Part shown: positions 15,226 to 21,248 of the stretch, one piece after another | Layout: each line of letters starts with the position of its first letter | Numbering within the stretch: the first letter of the stretch is position 1 | DNA from: Bacteroidales bacterium UBA6397 | GTDB taxonomy: Bacteria; Bacteroidota; Bacteroidia; Bacteroidales; UBA932 | NCBI GenBank assembly: GCA_002439875.1 | Contig: DJQB01000034.1 | Coordinates: 1 to 21,248 of the forward strand | Length of the DNA: 21,248 nt | Direction: 5' to 3' | The notes under the pieces: model-generated | Database searches by the model: none | Seen by the model: the letters and a program-made list of their open reading frames with translations, nothing else | Told to the model about the DNA's origin: nothing | Translations under genes and position numbers: made by a program

Positions 15226-15249
15226 CAGCATGGCCATCTGGTCTCGAGA

Positions 15250-15278
15250 AGCGGACTGAGTTATCGGTCCGCTTTTTT
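15250..15278 (+). terminator. Intrinsic terminator of the SusCD operon
   Basis: AGCGGAC (15250-15256) pairs with GTCCGCT (15267-15273), and the stem extends inward by a T-G and a G-C pair. A run of six T (15273-15278) follows directly. It lies 24 bp after the stop of the PKD-like lipoprotein gene and separates the operon from the methyltransferase gene. Confidence 0.9.
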
Positions 15279-15296
15279 GCATCCATGCCGATTTCC

Positions 15297-15323
15297 AAAA
15301 TCAAATGATTTTCAGTAATATTG
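15297..15323 (+). promoter_or_regulatory. Dyad plus weak -7 element before the methyltransferase gene
   Basis: AAAATCA-AA-TGATTTT (15297-15312) is a perfect 7-bp inverted repeat. TAATATTG (15316-15323) follows 4 nt later and matches TAnnTTTG with one mismatch, 23 bp before the ATG. The dyad covers the -33 to -13 region, where a repressor would be expected to bind. The promoter itself is weak by sequence. Confidence 0.35.
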
Positions 15324-15346
15324 CATTCTGATTATTCATCAAGGCC

Positions 15347-16132
15347 ATGCAGGAGCGACACACGGACAGAGAACGGTATTTCAGGGAGTTGGCACAGACT
15401 TCCAGGGAGTTTTACATAGACTACCTTAGAAGGTTCAAGAGCATCGGAGCCGGGACACGGGTTCTGGAGATCGGATGCGGCGAGGGCGGAAACCTGCTGC
15501 CGTTCGCCGAAGCGGGATGCTCTGTGACTGGCATCGATCTGGCTTCCAACAAGATAGAGAATGCGAAGGATTATTTCGCCAAAAGGAATATGCCAGGCGA
15601 ATTCATCAGCGGAAACTTCTTGAATATGCCCCCTCGGGATGACCGTTTCGACATCGTGCTGATCCATGATGTGATCGAACACATCGAACCGGAGGACAAA
15701 CCGGCCTTCTTCTCCGGCATCAAGAAGTTTCTGAAACCTGACGGAATCGTTTTCTTCGGTTTCCCGGCCTGGCAGATGCCGTTCGGAGGCCACCAGCAGA
15801 TTTGCCGGAGCGGAGTCTGCTCCAAAGTCCCGTTCATGCACCTCCTCCCTGCCAGCCTCTACAGAAGCTATCTAAGAATATTCAAGGAAGACCCTGCCAA
15901 GATTGAGGAACTTCTGAGCATCAAGCGCTCGAAGATGACTCCGGAGAAGTTCGAGAGACTATGCAAAGAGACTGGTTTCAGGATTGTTGAACGAAAACTA
16001 TGGCTGATCAGTCCGCACTACAAGGCAAAGTTCCATCTCCGTCCTACCAGACTGTGCCTCGGTCTCGACCACGTCCCGTACCTCCGCAACTTCCTCTCCA
16101 CTTCCTGCTTCTACATCGTCTCGGCAAGGTAG
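15347..16132 (+). CDS. Class I SAM-dependent methyltransferase
   Basis: A 261-residue Rossmann-fold methyltransferase with no signal peptide, so cytoplasmic. Motif I is VLEIGCGEGG (39-48), the acidic residue that holds the SAM ribose is D64 in VTGIDLA, and FDIVLIHDVIEHIEP (~101-115) is the motif II/III region of the Methyltransf_11/23 group. The C-terminal third has no recognisable substrate domain; its basic helices (KIEELLSIKRSKMTPEKFERL) and the CLGLDHVPYLRNFLSTSC end could form an acceptor lid. The substrate cannot be named. It is a single gene between the SusCD terminator and the efflux operon, with a weak promoter and dyad of its own. Confidence 0.85.
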   Translation: MQERHTDRERYFRELAQTSREFYIDYLRRFKSIGAGTRVLEIGCGEGGNLLPFAEAGCSVTGIDLASNKIENAKDYFAKRNMPGEFISGNFLNMPPRDDRFDIVLIHDVIEHIEPEDKPAFFSGIKKFLKPDGIVFFGFPAWQMPFGGHQQICRSGVCSKVPFMHLLPASLYRSYLRIFKEDPAKIEELLSIKRSKMTPEKFERLCKETGFRIVERKLWLISPHYKAKFHLRPTRLCLGLDHVPYLRNFLSTSCFYIVSAR

Positions 16133-16376
16133 TTTCCGGGTATCCTCCTATTATAAACTCCGGAGAGGCTTATCGTAGCATGTGGAATTCAACTGTCTTA
16201 TTCATAATAAGATACAAAATACTGCCGGGCGACTTGGGAGGGCAGGATCTACGAATATATTCATTTCTAACAAGTTACGACTCCCGCATAATGAGATGGG
16301 AAGCTGGCGTGTGATTTGCAATGTTAGATGATTTTGACCACAAAGAAGATTTATATCGTTTCTTACTCAAAAAACT

Positions 16377-16407
16377 ATTGCATTTTCGGGAAAGAAGCCT
16401 ATCTTTG
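16377..16407 (+). promoter_or_regulatory. Near-consensus Bacteroidota promoter of the efflux operon
   Basis: ATTG (16377-16380), a 19-nt spacer and TATCTTTG (16400-16407) match the TTTG-N19-TAnnTTTG promoter of this phylum almost exactly. It is the best promoter in the window. The transcript should start at about 16412-16414, giving a leader of about 40 nt to the ATG at 16453. Confidence 0.75.
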
Positions 16408-16411
16408 TAGC

Positions 16412-16429
16412 GTATTAATAAACTAATAC
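16412..16429. promoter_or_regulatory. Inverted repeat at the predicted transcription start
   Basis: GTATTA-N6-TAATAC is a perfect 6-bp dyad lying where transcription should begin. It could be an operator for a dimeric repressor of the pump genes or a 5'-terminal RNA hairpin. No regulator gene is in the window. Confidence 0.4.
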
Positions 16430-16452
16430 ACACAAAGCGGTAAGGAGAAGCC

Positions 16453-16749
16453 ATGCTACAGAAATCATTATTTTGTGAAGAGACCACGGATGCTTCGGTC
16501 ACTGAGATTGTCGAAAGGGTGGAGAAAGGACAGACGGAAATGATGATGAATATGTTAGGTGATGAGGTCGCTTCGACGGGCTCAGCGACCGCAGCAGGAG
16601 AAGCGGCACGAGACAGGGAAGGAGAAGACAACGGCGCTTCGACGGGCTCAGCGACCGAAACTGGGGAAGCGGTACGGAACAGGGAAAGCGGCACGAGGCA
16701 GGAAAGGAAGAAACAATGGCCTTATGGGCTGAAAAATGATAAAGACTAA
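16453..16749 (+). CDS. Small repeat-bearing protein heading the efflux operon, unknown function
   Basis: A 98-residue ORF with no recognised family, signal peptide or membrane segment. Support for translation: a near-consensus promoter 46 bp upstream, a strong Shine-Dalgarno TAAGGAG (16441-16447) 5 nt before the ATG, and a stop only 1 nt before the likely ATPase start. The N-terminal ~38 residues (MLQKSLFCEETTDASVTEIV onward) look like ordinary protein with a short amphipathic helix. Residues 40-83 are two 22-residue copies beginning ASTGSAT, produced by a 66-bp tandem repeat of the REP-like element also found in the helicase gene. The tail is basic. It may be a small real protein enlarged by a repeat, or a leader whose translation couples to the ATPase gene. 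Confidence 0.5.
   Translation: MLQKSLFCEETTDASVTEIVERVEKGQTEMMMNMLGDEVASTGSATAAGEAARDREGEDNGASTGSATETGEAVRNRESGTRQERKKQWPYGLKNDKD
16566..16701 (+). repeat. 66-bp in-frame tandem duplication of a REP-like element
   Basis: GCTTCGACGGGCTCAGCGACC begins at 16570 and again at 16636, a spacing of exactly 66 bp (22 codons). Each copy goes on with a diverged AAGCGGyACGrrACAGGGAA segment. In the first copy GGTCGCT (16566-16572) and AGCGACC (16584-16590) form a perfect 7-bp hairpin around the core. The core is the same family as the repeats at 5039-5072. Confidence 0.75.
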
Positions 16750-16750
16750 A

Positions 16751-17473
16751 ATGCTGATTGAACTGAAAGATGTCAACAAGACCTATGAGGGGGCGCAGCC
16801 ACTGCACGTACTCAAAGGCATTGATCTGAGCATAGAGAAAGGAGAGTTCGTCTCGATCATGGGGGCGTCAGGCTCCGGGAAATCCACGCTTCTGAACATT
16901 CTCGGAATTTTGGACAACTACGATTCCGGAGAGTACAGGATAAACGGGAACCTGATCTGGAACCTAAGTGAGAGCAAGGCCGCCGAGTACAGGAACAAGA
17001 TGATCGGATTCATATTCCAGTCATATAATTTGATAGGCTTCAAGACCGCCGCTGAGAACGTCGAGCTGCCTCTGTTCTATCAAGGTGTCGGACGGCAGAA
17101 ACGGCATAGGATGGCGATGGAATTTCTTGAAAGGCTTGGACTTAAGGAATGGGCTGACCACTACCCGAACGAGATGTCAGGAGGCCAGAAGCAGAGGGTG
17201 GCGATCGCCAGAGCTCTGATCACCAAGCCGGAGATCATCCTCGCGGACGAGCCGACAGGAGCCTTGGACTCAAAGACCTCTGTAGAGATAATGAATCTGC
17301 TGAGGGAGCTCAACGAGAAAGAGAACATGACGATCGTCGTTGTCACCCACGAGAGCGGAGTCGCCAATTTCACAAATAAAATCATACACATCAAGGATGG
17401 CGTCATCGGCAAGATCGAGCAGAACATCCGTCACGACGCCTCACCGTTCGGCGAGGGCACAATAATGAAATAA
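16751..17473 (+). CDS. ABC transporter ATP-binding protein, MacB/LolD type
   Basis: A 240-residue cytoplasmic ATPase that powers the two permeases encoded next. Motifs: Walker A GASGSGKST (38-46), Q-loop in FIFQSYNL, signature MSGGQKQR (142-149), Walker B IILADEPTGALDS (D166, E167) and H-loop H200 in VVVTHES. These place it in the MacB/LolD/FtsE group of mechanotransmission-type exporters. The ATG at 16751, giving MLIELKDVNKTYEG, is preferred as the usual beginning of the family. An in-frame ATG at 16736 would add five residues and overlap the upstream ORF. The downstream permease begins 3 nt after the stop, so the genes are translationally linked. Confidence 0.9.
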   Translation: MLIELKDVNKTYEGAQPLHVLKGIDLSIEKGEFVSIMGASGSGKSTLLNILGILDNYDSGEYRINGNLIWNLSESKAAEYRNKMIGFIFQSYNLIGFKTAAENVELPLFYQGVGRQKRHRMAMEFLERLGLKEWADHYPNEMSGGQKQRVAIARALITKPEIILADEPTGALDSKTSVEIMNLLRELNEKENMTIVVVTHESGVANFTNKIIHIKDGVIGKIEQNIRHDASPFGEGTIMK

Positions 17474-17476
17474 GCG

Positions 17477-18781
17477 ATGAGAGATCTGTTTGAGGAAATC
17501 TGGAGCGACATACGCCGCAACAAGCTGCGCACGGCCTTGACCGGATTCGCTGTGGCATGGGGAATATTCATGCTCATCTTTCTGCTTGGCGCCGGCAACG
17601 GACTTATCCATGCGCTTGAGAGCAATAACAGCGACTACCTTGCCAACACGATGAATGTCTGGGGAGGCCGCACCAACAAAGCCTACAAAGGAATGCAGGA
17701 AGGCCGGCGGATAAAACTGAATGACAAGGATGTGGAAATCACCCTCGGTCCTGATTTCTCGGACAAGGTGGAGGAAGCGGGAACAATCCTCTTCCAATCC
17801 AGCGTCACGGCGAGCCACGGCAAGGAATATATTGTCAGGCAGCTTACTGGGGTGAGCCCTGAGCATTTCAGGGTCAACAAGATAGACTTGATGTTCGGCC
17901 GCCCGATCAATGATGTGGACATCAAGGAGAAGCGCAGGGTCATCGTGATGGACAGCAACGACGCAAGAGAGCTGCTTGGCGTGGACGGAGAAAGGGAGAC
18001 CGGCCTGACCGCCATGCAAAAGGCGGAGAAGGCCAAGGCATTGATCGGTGAATATGTAAAGATCGGCACCTCCATGTTTCAGGTGATCGGCATCATCCGA
18101 CCGAACAATCAAGGCAACGTTCATATATTCACCCCGATCACGACCCTTAGGACGATTTACAACAGGGGGCAGGACATTGATGAATATTATTTCTCTTTCC
18201 ATGGTCTGAAGACAATGGAGGCAAACGAGGCCTTCGAAGATAAATTACGGACAGCGCTCAGCAAGAACCACAACACCGCACCGGATGACAAAGGCGCCAT
18301 AGGAATATGGAACCTCTTCACAATGAACATGCAGATGGGGAAAGGGATGTACATGATCAGGACGGCGCTCTGGATCATCGGAATCCTGACCCTGCTGAGC
18401 GGCATCGTGAGTGTCTCGAACATTATGCTGATTTCTGTCAAGGAACGCACACATGAGTTCGGAATCCGGAAGGCTATCGGCGCGAGTCCTTGGGCGATTC
18501 TGAAGCTGATCATCTCAGAGAGCATAATCATCACGGCGTTCTTCGGCTACGTGGGAATGGTGCTCGGAGTTCTGGCCAATGAATGGCTCGATCATATTTC
18601 CGGAAATATGGTGATGGACTTCGGTCTTTTCCAGCAGACGGTGTTCAAAGACCCGACAGTCGGTCTCAACGTCTGCTTCGGGGCCACGATCCTGCTGATC
18701 ATCGCCGGCACTCTGGCCGGCCTCGCCCCCGCCCGCAAAGCCGCCAAGGTCCGCCCCATCGAAGCCCTCCGCAGCGAATGA
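17477..18781 (+). CDS. MacB-type ABC permease, first of two
   Basis: A 434-residue inner-membrane permease. One N-terminal membrane helix (~18-40, ALTGFAVAWGIFMLIFLLGA) is followed by a large periplasmic MacB-type domain (~45-290) and a C-terminal FtsX domain (~297-434) with three helices. FtsX hallmarks are SVSNIMLISVKERTHEFGIRKAIGA and the end LAGLAPARKAAKVRPIEALRSE. Unlike E. coli MacB, the ATPase is a separate protein. It is homologous to the next gene along its whole length, including an identical GIFML segment in helix 1, so the pair probably forms a heterodimer (inference). Its TGA stop overlaps a possible ATG of the next gene as ATGA. Confidence 0.9.
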   Translation: MRDLFEEIWSDIRRNKLRTALTGFAVAWGIFMLIFLLGAGNGLIHALESNNSDYLANTMNVWGGRTNKAYKGMQEGRRIKLNDKDVEITLGPDFSDKVEEAGTILFQSSVTASHGKEYIVRQLTGVSPEHFRVNKIDLMFGRPINDVDIKEKRRVIVMDSNDARELLGVDGERETGLTAMQKAEKAKALIGEYVKIGTSMFQVIGIIRPNNQGNVHIFTPITTLRTIYNRGQDIDEYYFSFHGLKTMEANEAFEDKLRTALSKNHNTAPDDKGAIGIWNLFTMNMQMGKGMYMIRTALWIIGILTLLSGIVSVSNIMLISVKERTHEFGIRKAIGASPWAILKLIISESIIITAFFGYVGMVLGVLANEWLDHISGNMVMDFGLFQQTVFKDPTVGLNVCFGATILLIIAGTLAGLAPARKAAKVRPIEALRSE

Positions 18782-18804
18782 GGAAATTATTAAAATTTCA
18801 TTCC

Positions 18805-20058
18805 ATGAAATTTTTCGATATAGACAGATTCAAGGATATTCTTGACACGCTGACCCGCAACAAAGGACGGAGCCTACTGACAGGGTTCGGGGTGTTCTGG
18901 GGAATATTCATGCTGCTGTTCCTGCTGGGTGGCGGCGACGGATTCAAGGCGATGCTGGCCGAGCAGATGGGTGGCTTCGCTTCCAACTCGGCCATGATCT
19001 GGTCACAGAACACCTCCAAGCCTTACAAAGGATTCAACAAGGGACGTTACTGGGAGATGAACATCAAGGATGTGGACATACTCAAGGAGAAGGTCCCGGA
19101 ACTGGATGTCGTGTCACCTCAATGCTTCAGCTGGTCAAGAGGCGACGCCACCTACGGAGAAAGATCCTCACGGTGCAACGTCAAGGGGCTGAAGGCTGAT
19201 TTCGCGCTGATTGAGACTCCGACGATAGTCTTCGGCCGCTACATCAATGAGATGGACGTGGCGCAGAAACGGAAGGTCTGCGTGATCGGCAAACAGGTCT
19301 ATGAGAACCTGTACTCCAAAGGAGAGGATCCGTGCGGGACAAGGATAAAGATCGGGCCGGCATATTACCAGGTCATAGGAGTGGATTACAATGAGCACAG
19401 TGTCATAAGCTTCGGAGGCCGCCAGACTGAGGCCGTCGTGATTCCGATTTCGGTTGTCCAGTCGGTCTACAACATGGGAGACAAGGTGCAGGTAATGGCG
19501 GTGACAGCCCAAAAAGGAGTCGTGATGAGCGACATAATCCCGAAAATCAGGAAGGCTGTCGCCGGCAACCACTACATCGATCCGACCGACGAGCAGGCGG
19601 TCAGCGTCCTCAACACCGAGATGTTCTACATGATGGTGGACAGTCTCTTCAAGGGTGTGAACTTCCTGATCTGGCTGATCGGGATCGGAACCCTGCTGGC
19701 CGGAATCATCGGAGTCTCGAACATCATGATGGTCACCGTGCGGGAACGCACCACGGAAATCGGAATCCGACGCGCCATCGGAGCCACACCCAAGATGATT
19801 CTCTCTCAGATCATCTGGGAAAGCATCCTGCTGACAGCTGTGGCCGGAATGCTCGGTCTGCTGTTCTCGGTGCTGATTCTTCAAGGATTGGAGCTGGCGT
19901 TCACGACGGACGGCATCCTTCAGGCACCGTTCCAGATCAGTTTCTGGACTGCTGTCGGGACTCTTGCCGGACTGACGGTTCTCGGAGTTGTGGCCGGCCT
20001 CGCCCCTGCCGCCAGAGCTATGAGCATCAAGCCGGTGGATGCTATGAGAGATGAGTAA
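18805..20058 (+). CDS. MacB-type ABC permease, second of two
   Basis: A 417-residue paralogue of the preceding permease with the same topology: helix 1 (~22-42, TGFGVFWGIFMLLFLLGG), a periplasmic MacB domain and an FtsX domain (~290-417) with GVSNIMMVTVRERTTEIGIRRAIGATPKMIL and the end GLAPAARAMSIKPVDAMRDE. The start at 18805 (MKFFDIDRFKDIL) matches the usual family beginning and aligns with the start of the first permease. An ATG at 18778, overlapping the previous stop as ATGA, would add nine residues and is possible. The open frame continues upstream to 18583, but that part lies inside the previous gene and is not coding. The adaptor gene begins 29 bp later. Confidence 0.9.
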   Translation: MKFFDIDRFKDILDTLTRNKGRSLLTGFGVFWGIFMLLFLLGGGDGFKAMLAEQMGGFASNSAMIWSQNTSKPYKGFNKGRYWEMNIKDVDILKEKVPELDVVSPQCFSWSRGDATYGERSSRCNVKGLKADFALIETPTIVFGRYINEMDVAQKRKVCVIGKQVYENLYSKGEDPCGTRIKIGPAYYQVIGVDYNEHSVISFGGRQTEAVVIPISVVQSVYNMGDKVQVMAVTAQKGVVMSDIIPKIRKAVAGNHYIDPTDEQAVSVLNTEMFYMMVDSLFKGVNFLIWLIGIGTLLAGIIGVSNIMMVTVRERTTEIGIRRAIGATPKMILSQIIWESILLTAVAGMLGLLFSVLILQGLELAFTTDGILQAPFQISFWTAVGTLAGLTVLGVVAGLAPAARAMSIKPVDAMRDE

Positions 20059-20087
20059 ACATATTCAGAAATAACAAGTTAAATGAT

Positions 20088-21185
20088 ATGAAAAAGTATT
20101 TCAAGTACATTCTGTTCGCCGCCGTCATTCTGGTGTTCGCGGGCACATTCTTCTTCCTCTGGAAAAAGTCCCGTCCTCAGGAAATACGCTACGAGGAACT
20201 TTCAGCCGAGATCGCCGACATCAAAAAGACCACCCTCATCACAGGCACCATCGAACCGCGCGACGAGGTGAACATCAAGCCGCAGATCAGCGGCATCATT
20301 TCCGAGATCTACAAAGAGGCCGGAGACCAGGTCAAGGAGGGCGAGGTGATCGCCAAGGTCAAGGTCATTCCGGAGATGGGTTCTCTCAGCTCGGCGCAAA
20401 GCCGCCTGCGCATTGCCGAATTGAACCTGGAACAGGCACAGACCAATTTCGACAGGGAGAAAGCCCTCTACGACAAGCAGTTGGTGAGTGCCGAGGAATA
20501 TGACCAAGTTCGTCAGGCGCTCGACCAGGCCAAGGAAGAGAAGGAAGCCGCCGAGGAGTCATTGGAAGTTGTGCGCGACGGTGTGTCCAAGCGCAACGCC
20601 ACGGCCAGCTCCACCCTGATCCGCTCGACGATCACCGGCCTGATTCTGGACGTGCCGGTCAAGGTCGGAAACTCCGTGATCCAGAGCAACACTTTCAACG
20701 ACGGGACGACCATCGCCACCGTGGCCGACATGAGTGACCTGATATTCAAAGGTAATCTGGACGAGACGGAGGTCGGCAAGGTTGACGTAGGCACGAAAAT
20801 GAAGATCACCATCGGTGCGGTGCAAGGCGTGGAGATGGACGCGGTCCTTGAATATATCTCACCGAAGGCCGTGCAGAACAACGGCGCCAACCAGTTTGAG
20901 ATCAAGGCTATGGTCAGCCAGCTTGACAGCGTGAAGATCCGCTCAGGCTACAGCGCCAACGCGGAGATCACCCTTGAACACGTTGATTCAGTTCTGGCTG
21001 TGCCTGAGGCTGCCATTTCCTTCGAGAAAGATTCCACGTTTGTCTATCTGGTTGAGGGTGAGGGACAATACAAACGCCAGCCTGTGACGACTGGACTCAG
21101 CGATGGAGTGAAGATCGAGATCAAGAGTGGGCTGAGCAAGGATCAGAAAGTTCGTGGAAACCAGATATTCACAGACAAGAAATAA
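20088..21185 (+). CDS. Periplasmic adaptor (membrane fusion) protein, MacA/HlyD type
   Basis: A 365-residue adaptor that links the inner-membrane permeases to an outer-membrane channel. A single N-terminal anchor helix (~7-24) is followed by a first lipoyl half (~58-90, IKPQISGIISEIYKEAGDQV), a coiled-coil hairpin (~99-165, rich in Ala, Glu, Lys and Gln), a second lipoyl half (STITGLILDVPVKVGNSV), a beta-barrel domain (~220-300) and a membrane-proximal domain (LAVPEAAISFEKDSTFVYLV). Length and order match MacA. It is the fourth confident or likely pump-operon gene and is followed after 4 nt by the next start codon. Confidence 0.93.
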   Translation: MKKYFKYILFAAVILVFAGTFFFLWKKSRPQEIRYEELSAEIADIKKTTLITGTIEPRDEVNIKPQISGIISEIYKEAGDQVKEGEVIAKVKVIPEMGSLSSAQSRLRIAELNLEQAQTNFDREKALYDKQLVSAEEYDQVRQALDQAKEEKEAAEESLEVVRDGVSKRNATASSTLIRSTITGLILDVPVKVGNSVIQSNTFNDGTTIATVADMSDLIFKGNLDETEVGKVDVGTKMKITIGAVQGVEMDAVLEYISPKAVQNNGANQFEIKAMVSQLDSVKIRSGYSANAEITLEHVDSVLAVPEAAISFEKDSTFVYLVEGEGQYKRQPVTTGLSDGVKIEIKSGLSKDQKVRGNQIFTDKK

Positions 21186-21189
21186 CGGT

Positions 21190-21248
21190 ATGAAGAGAAT
21201 ATATTCATTGATAGCGCTGGGGTTGGTGACCGTTGGGCTTTCCGCGCA
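21190..21248 (+). CDS. Start of an exported protein, probably the TolC-like channel, cut by the right edge
   Basis: An ATG 4 nt after the adaptor stop opens a frame to the end of the window: MKRIYSLIALGLVTVGLSA, a clear signal-peptide start. By operon position (ATPase, two permeases, adaptor) the expected product is the outer-membrane efflux channel of the TolC family. That identity is inferred from context only; no TolC sequence is visible yet. Confidence 0.6.
   Translation, partial: MKRIYSLIALGLVTVGLSA

Larger units (their letters stand above)
16133..16452. other. 320-bp non-coding gap before the efflux operon
   Basis: No credible gene is seen on either strand. The right end holds a near-consensus promoter (16377-16407) and a dyad at the predicted start site (16412-16429). 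The left part contains TCTTATT-CAT-AATAAGA (16196-16212), a perfect 7-bp inverted repeat, and no T-rich terminator for the methyltransferase gene. The rest is unexplained AT-rich sequence. Confidence 0.6.

Noticed and set aside
16196..16212. TCTTATT-CAT-AATAAGA as a terminator for the methyltransferase gene
   Set aside because: The stem is all but two pairs A-T, the loop is 3 nt and no T tract follows, so it would be a poor terminator. It is noted only as an unexplained dyad.
16275..16694. Minus-strand frame with repeated AEPVEA units
   Set aside because: It is the reverse reading of the same REP-like duplication. The plus strand has the promoter, Shine-Dalgarno and operon context; the minus strand has none.
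16566..16701. Direct repeats considered as a short CRISPR array
   Set aside because: There are only two copies, the intervening segments are related to each other rather than unique, and there are no cas genes nearby.
18583..18804. N-terminal extension of the second permease reading frame
   Set aside because: It lies wholly or mostly inside the first permease gene, is Arg/Pro/Ser-rich out-of-frame sequence, and the family start is at 18805 (or 18778 at most).

Overview
The window looks like a chromosomal segment of a Bacteroidota (Bacteroidales-type) bacterium. The evidence is a SusC/SusD outer-membrane pair with lipoprotein partners, -7 elements of the TAnnTTTG type, mostly weak Shine-Dalgarno sequences, and families largely confined to this phylum (DUF4843, PKD-like lipoproteins, DUF5117/DUF4953 metalloproteases). 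Genus cannot be fixed from sequence alone. There is no rRNA, tRNA, CRISPR array, transposase or integrase in view.

Layout. Positions 1-109 hold the possible end of an unidentified + strand gene, followed by a 14-bp stem-loop. A secreted GH2 glycosidase (211-2106, -) and an epoxyqueuosine reductase queH (2197-2907, -) come next. queH is divergent from a PIF1/RecD-like helicase with a C-terminal HRDC domain (2996-5344, +). A 249-bp regulatory-looking gap leads into an outer-membrane uptake locus (5594-15225, +): a metzincin-like zinc metalloprotease, SusC, SusD, a DUF4843 lipoprotein and a PKD-like lipoprotein, closed by a clear intrinsic terminator (15250-15278). A lone SAM methyltransferase (15347-16132, +) follows. 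After a 320-bp gap, a near-consensus Bacteroidota promoter drives an efflux operon that runs off the right edge: a 98-aa repeat-bearing ORF, an ABC ATPase, two tandem MacB-type permeases, a periplasmic adaptor and the first codons of a signal-peptide protein, probably the TolC-like channel.

How the genes work together. The five-gene uptake locus has no polysaccharide-degrading enzyme of its own but does carry a large exported zinc protease, so a peptide or protein substrate is more likely than a glycan (inference). The efflux operon encodes a complete MacAB-TolC-like tripartite pump, with the ATPase split from two different permease subunits.

Most unusual signals. (1) An 18-nt, nearly palindromic element is shared, inverted and with one mismatch, between the gaps in front of the metalloprotease gene and in front of susC. 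(2) A REP-like repeat family (core TTCGACrGGCTCAG) lies inside reading frames: as an inverted pair in the helicase linker and as a 66-bp in-frame tandem duplication in the 98-aa ORF. (3) The palindrome GAATATTC is strongly over-represented: ten copies by eye against about 0.3 expected from random sequence.
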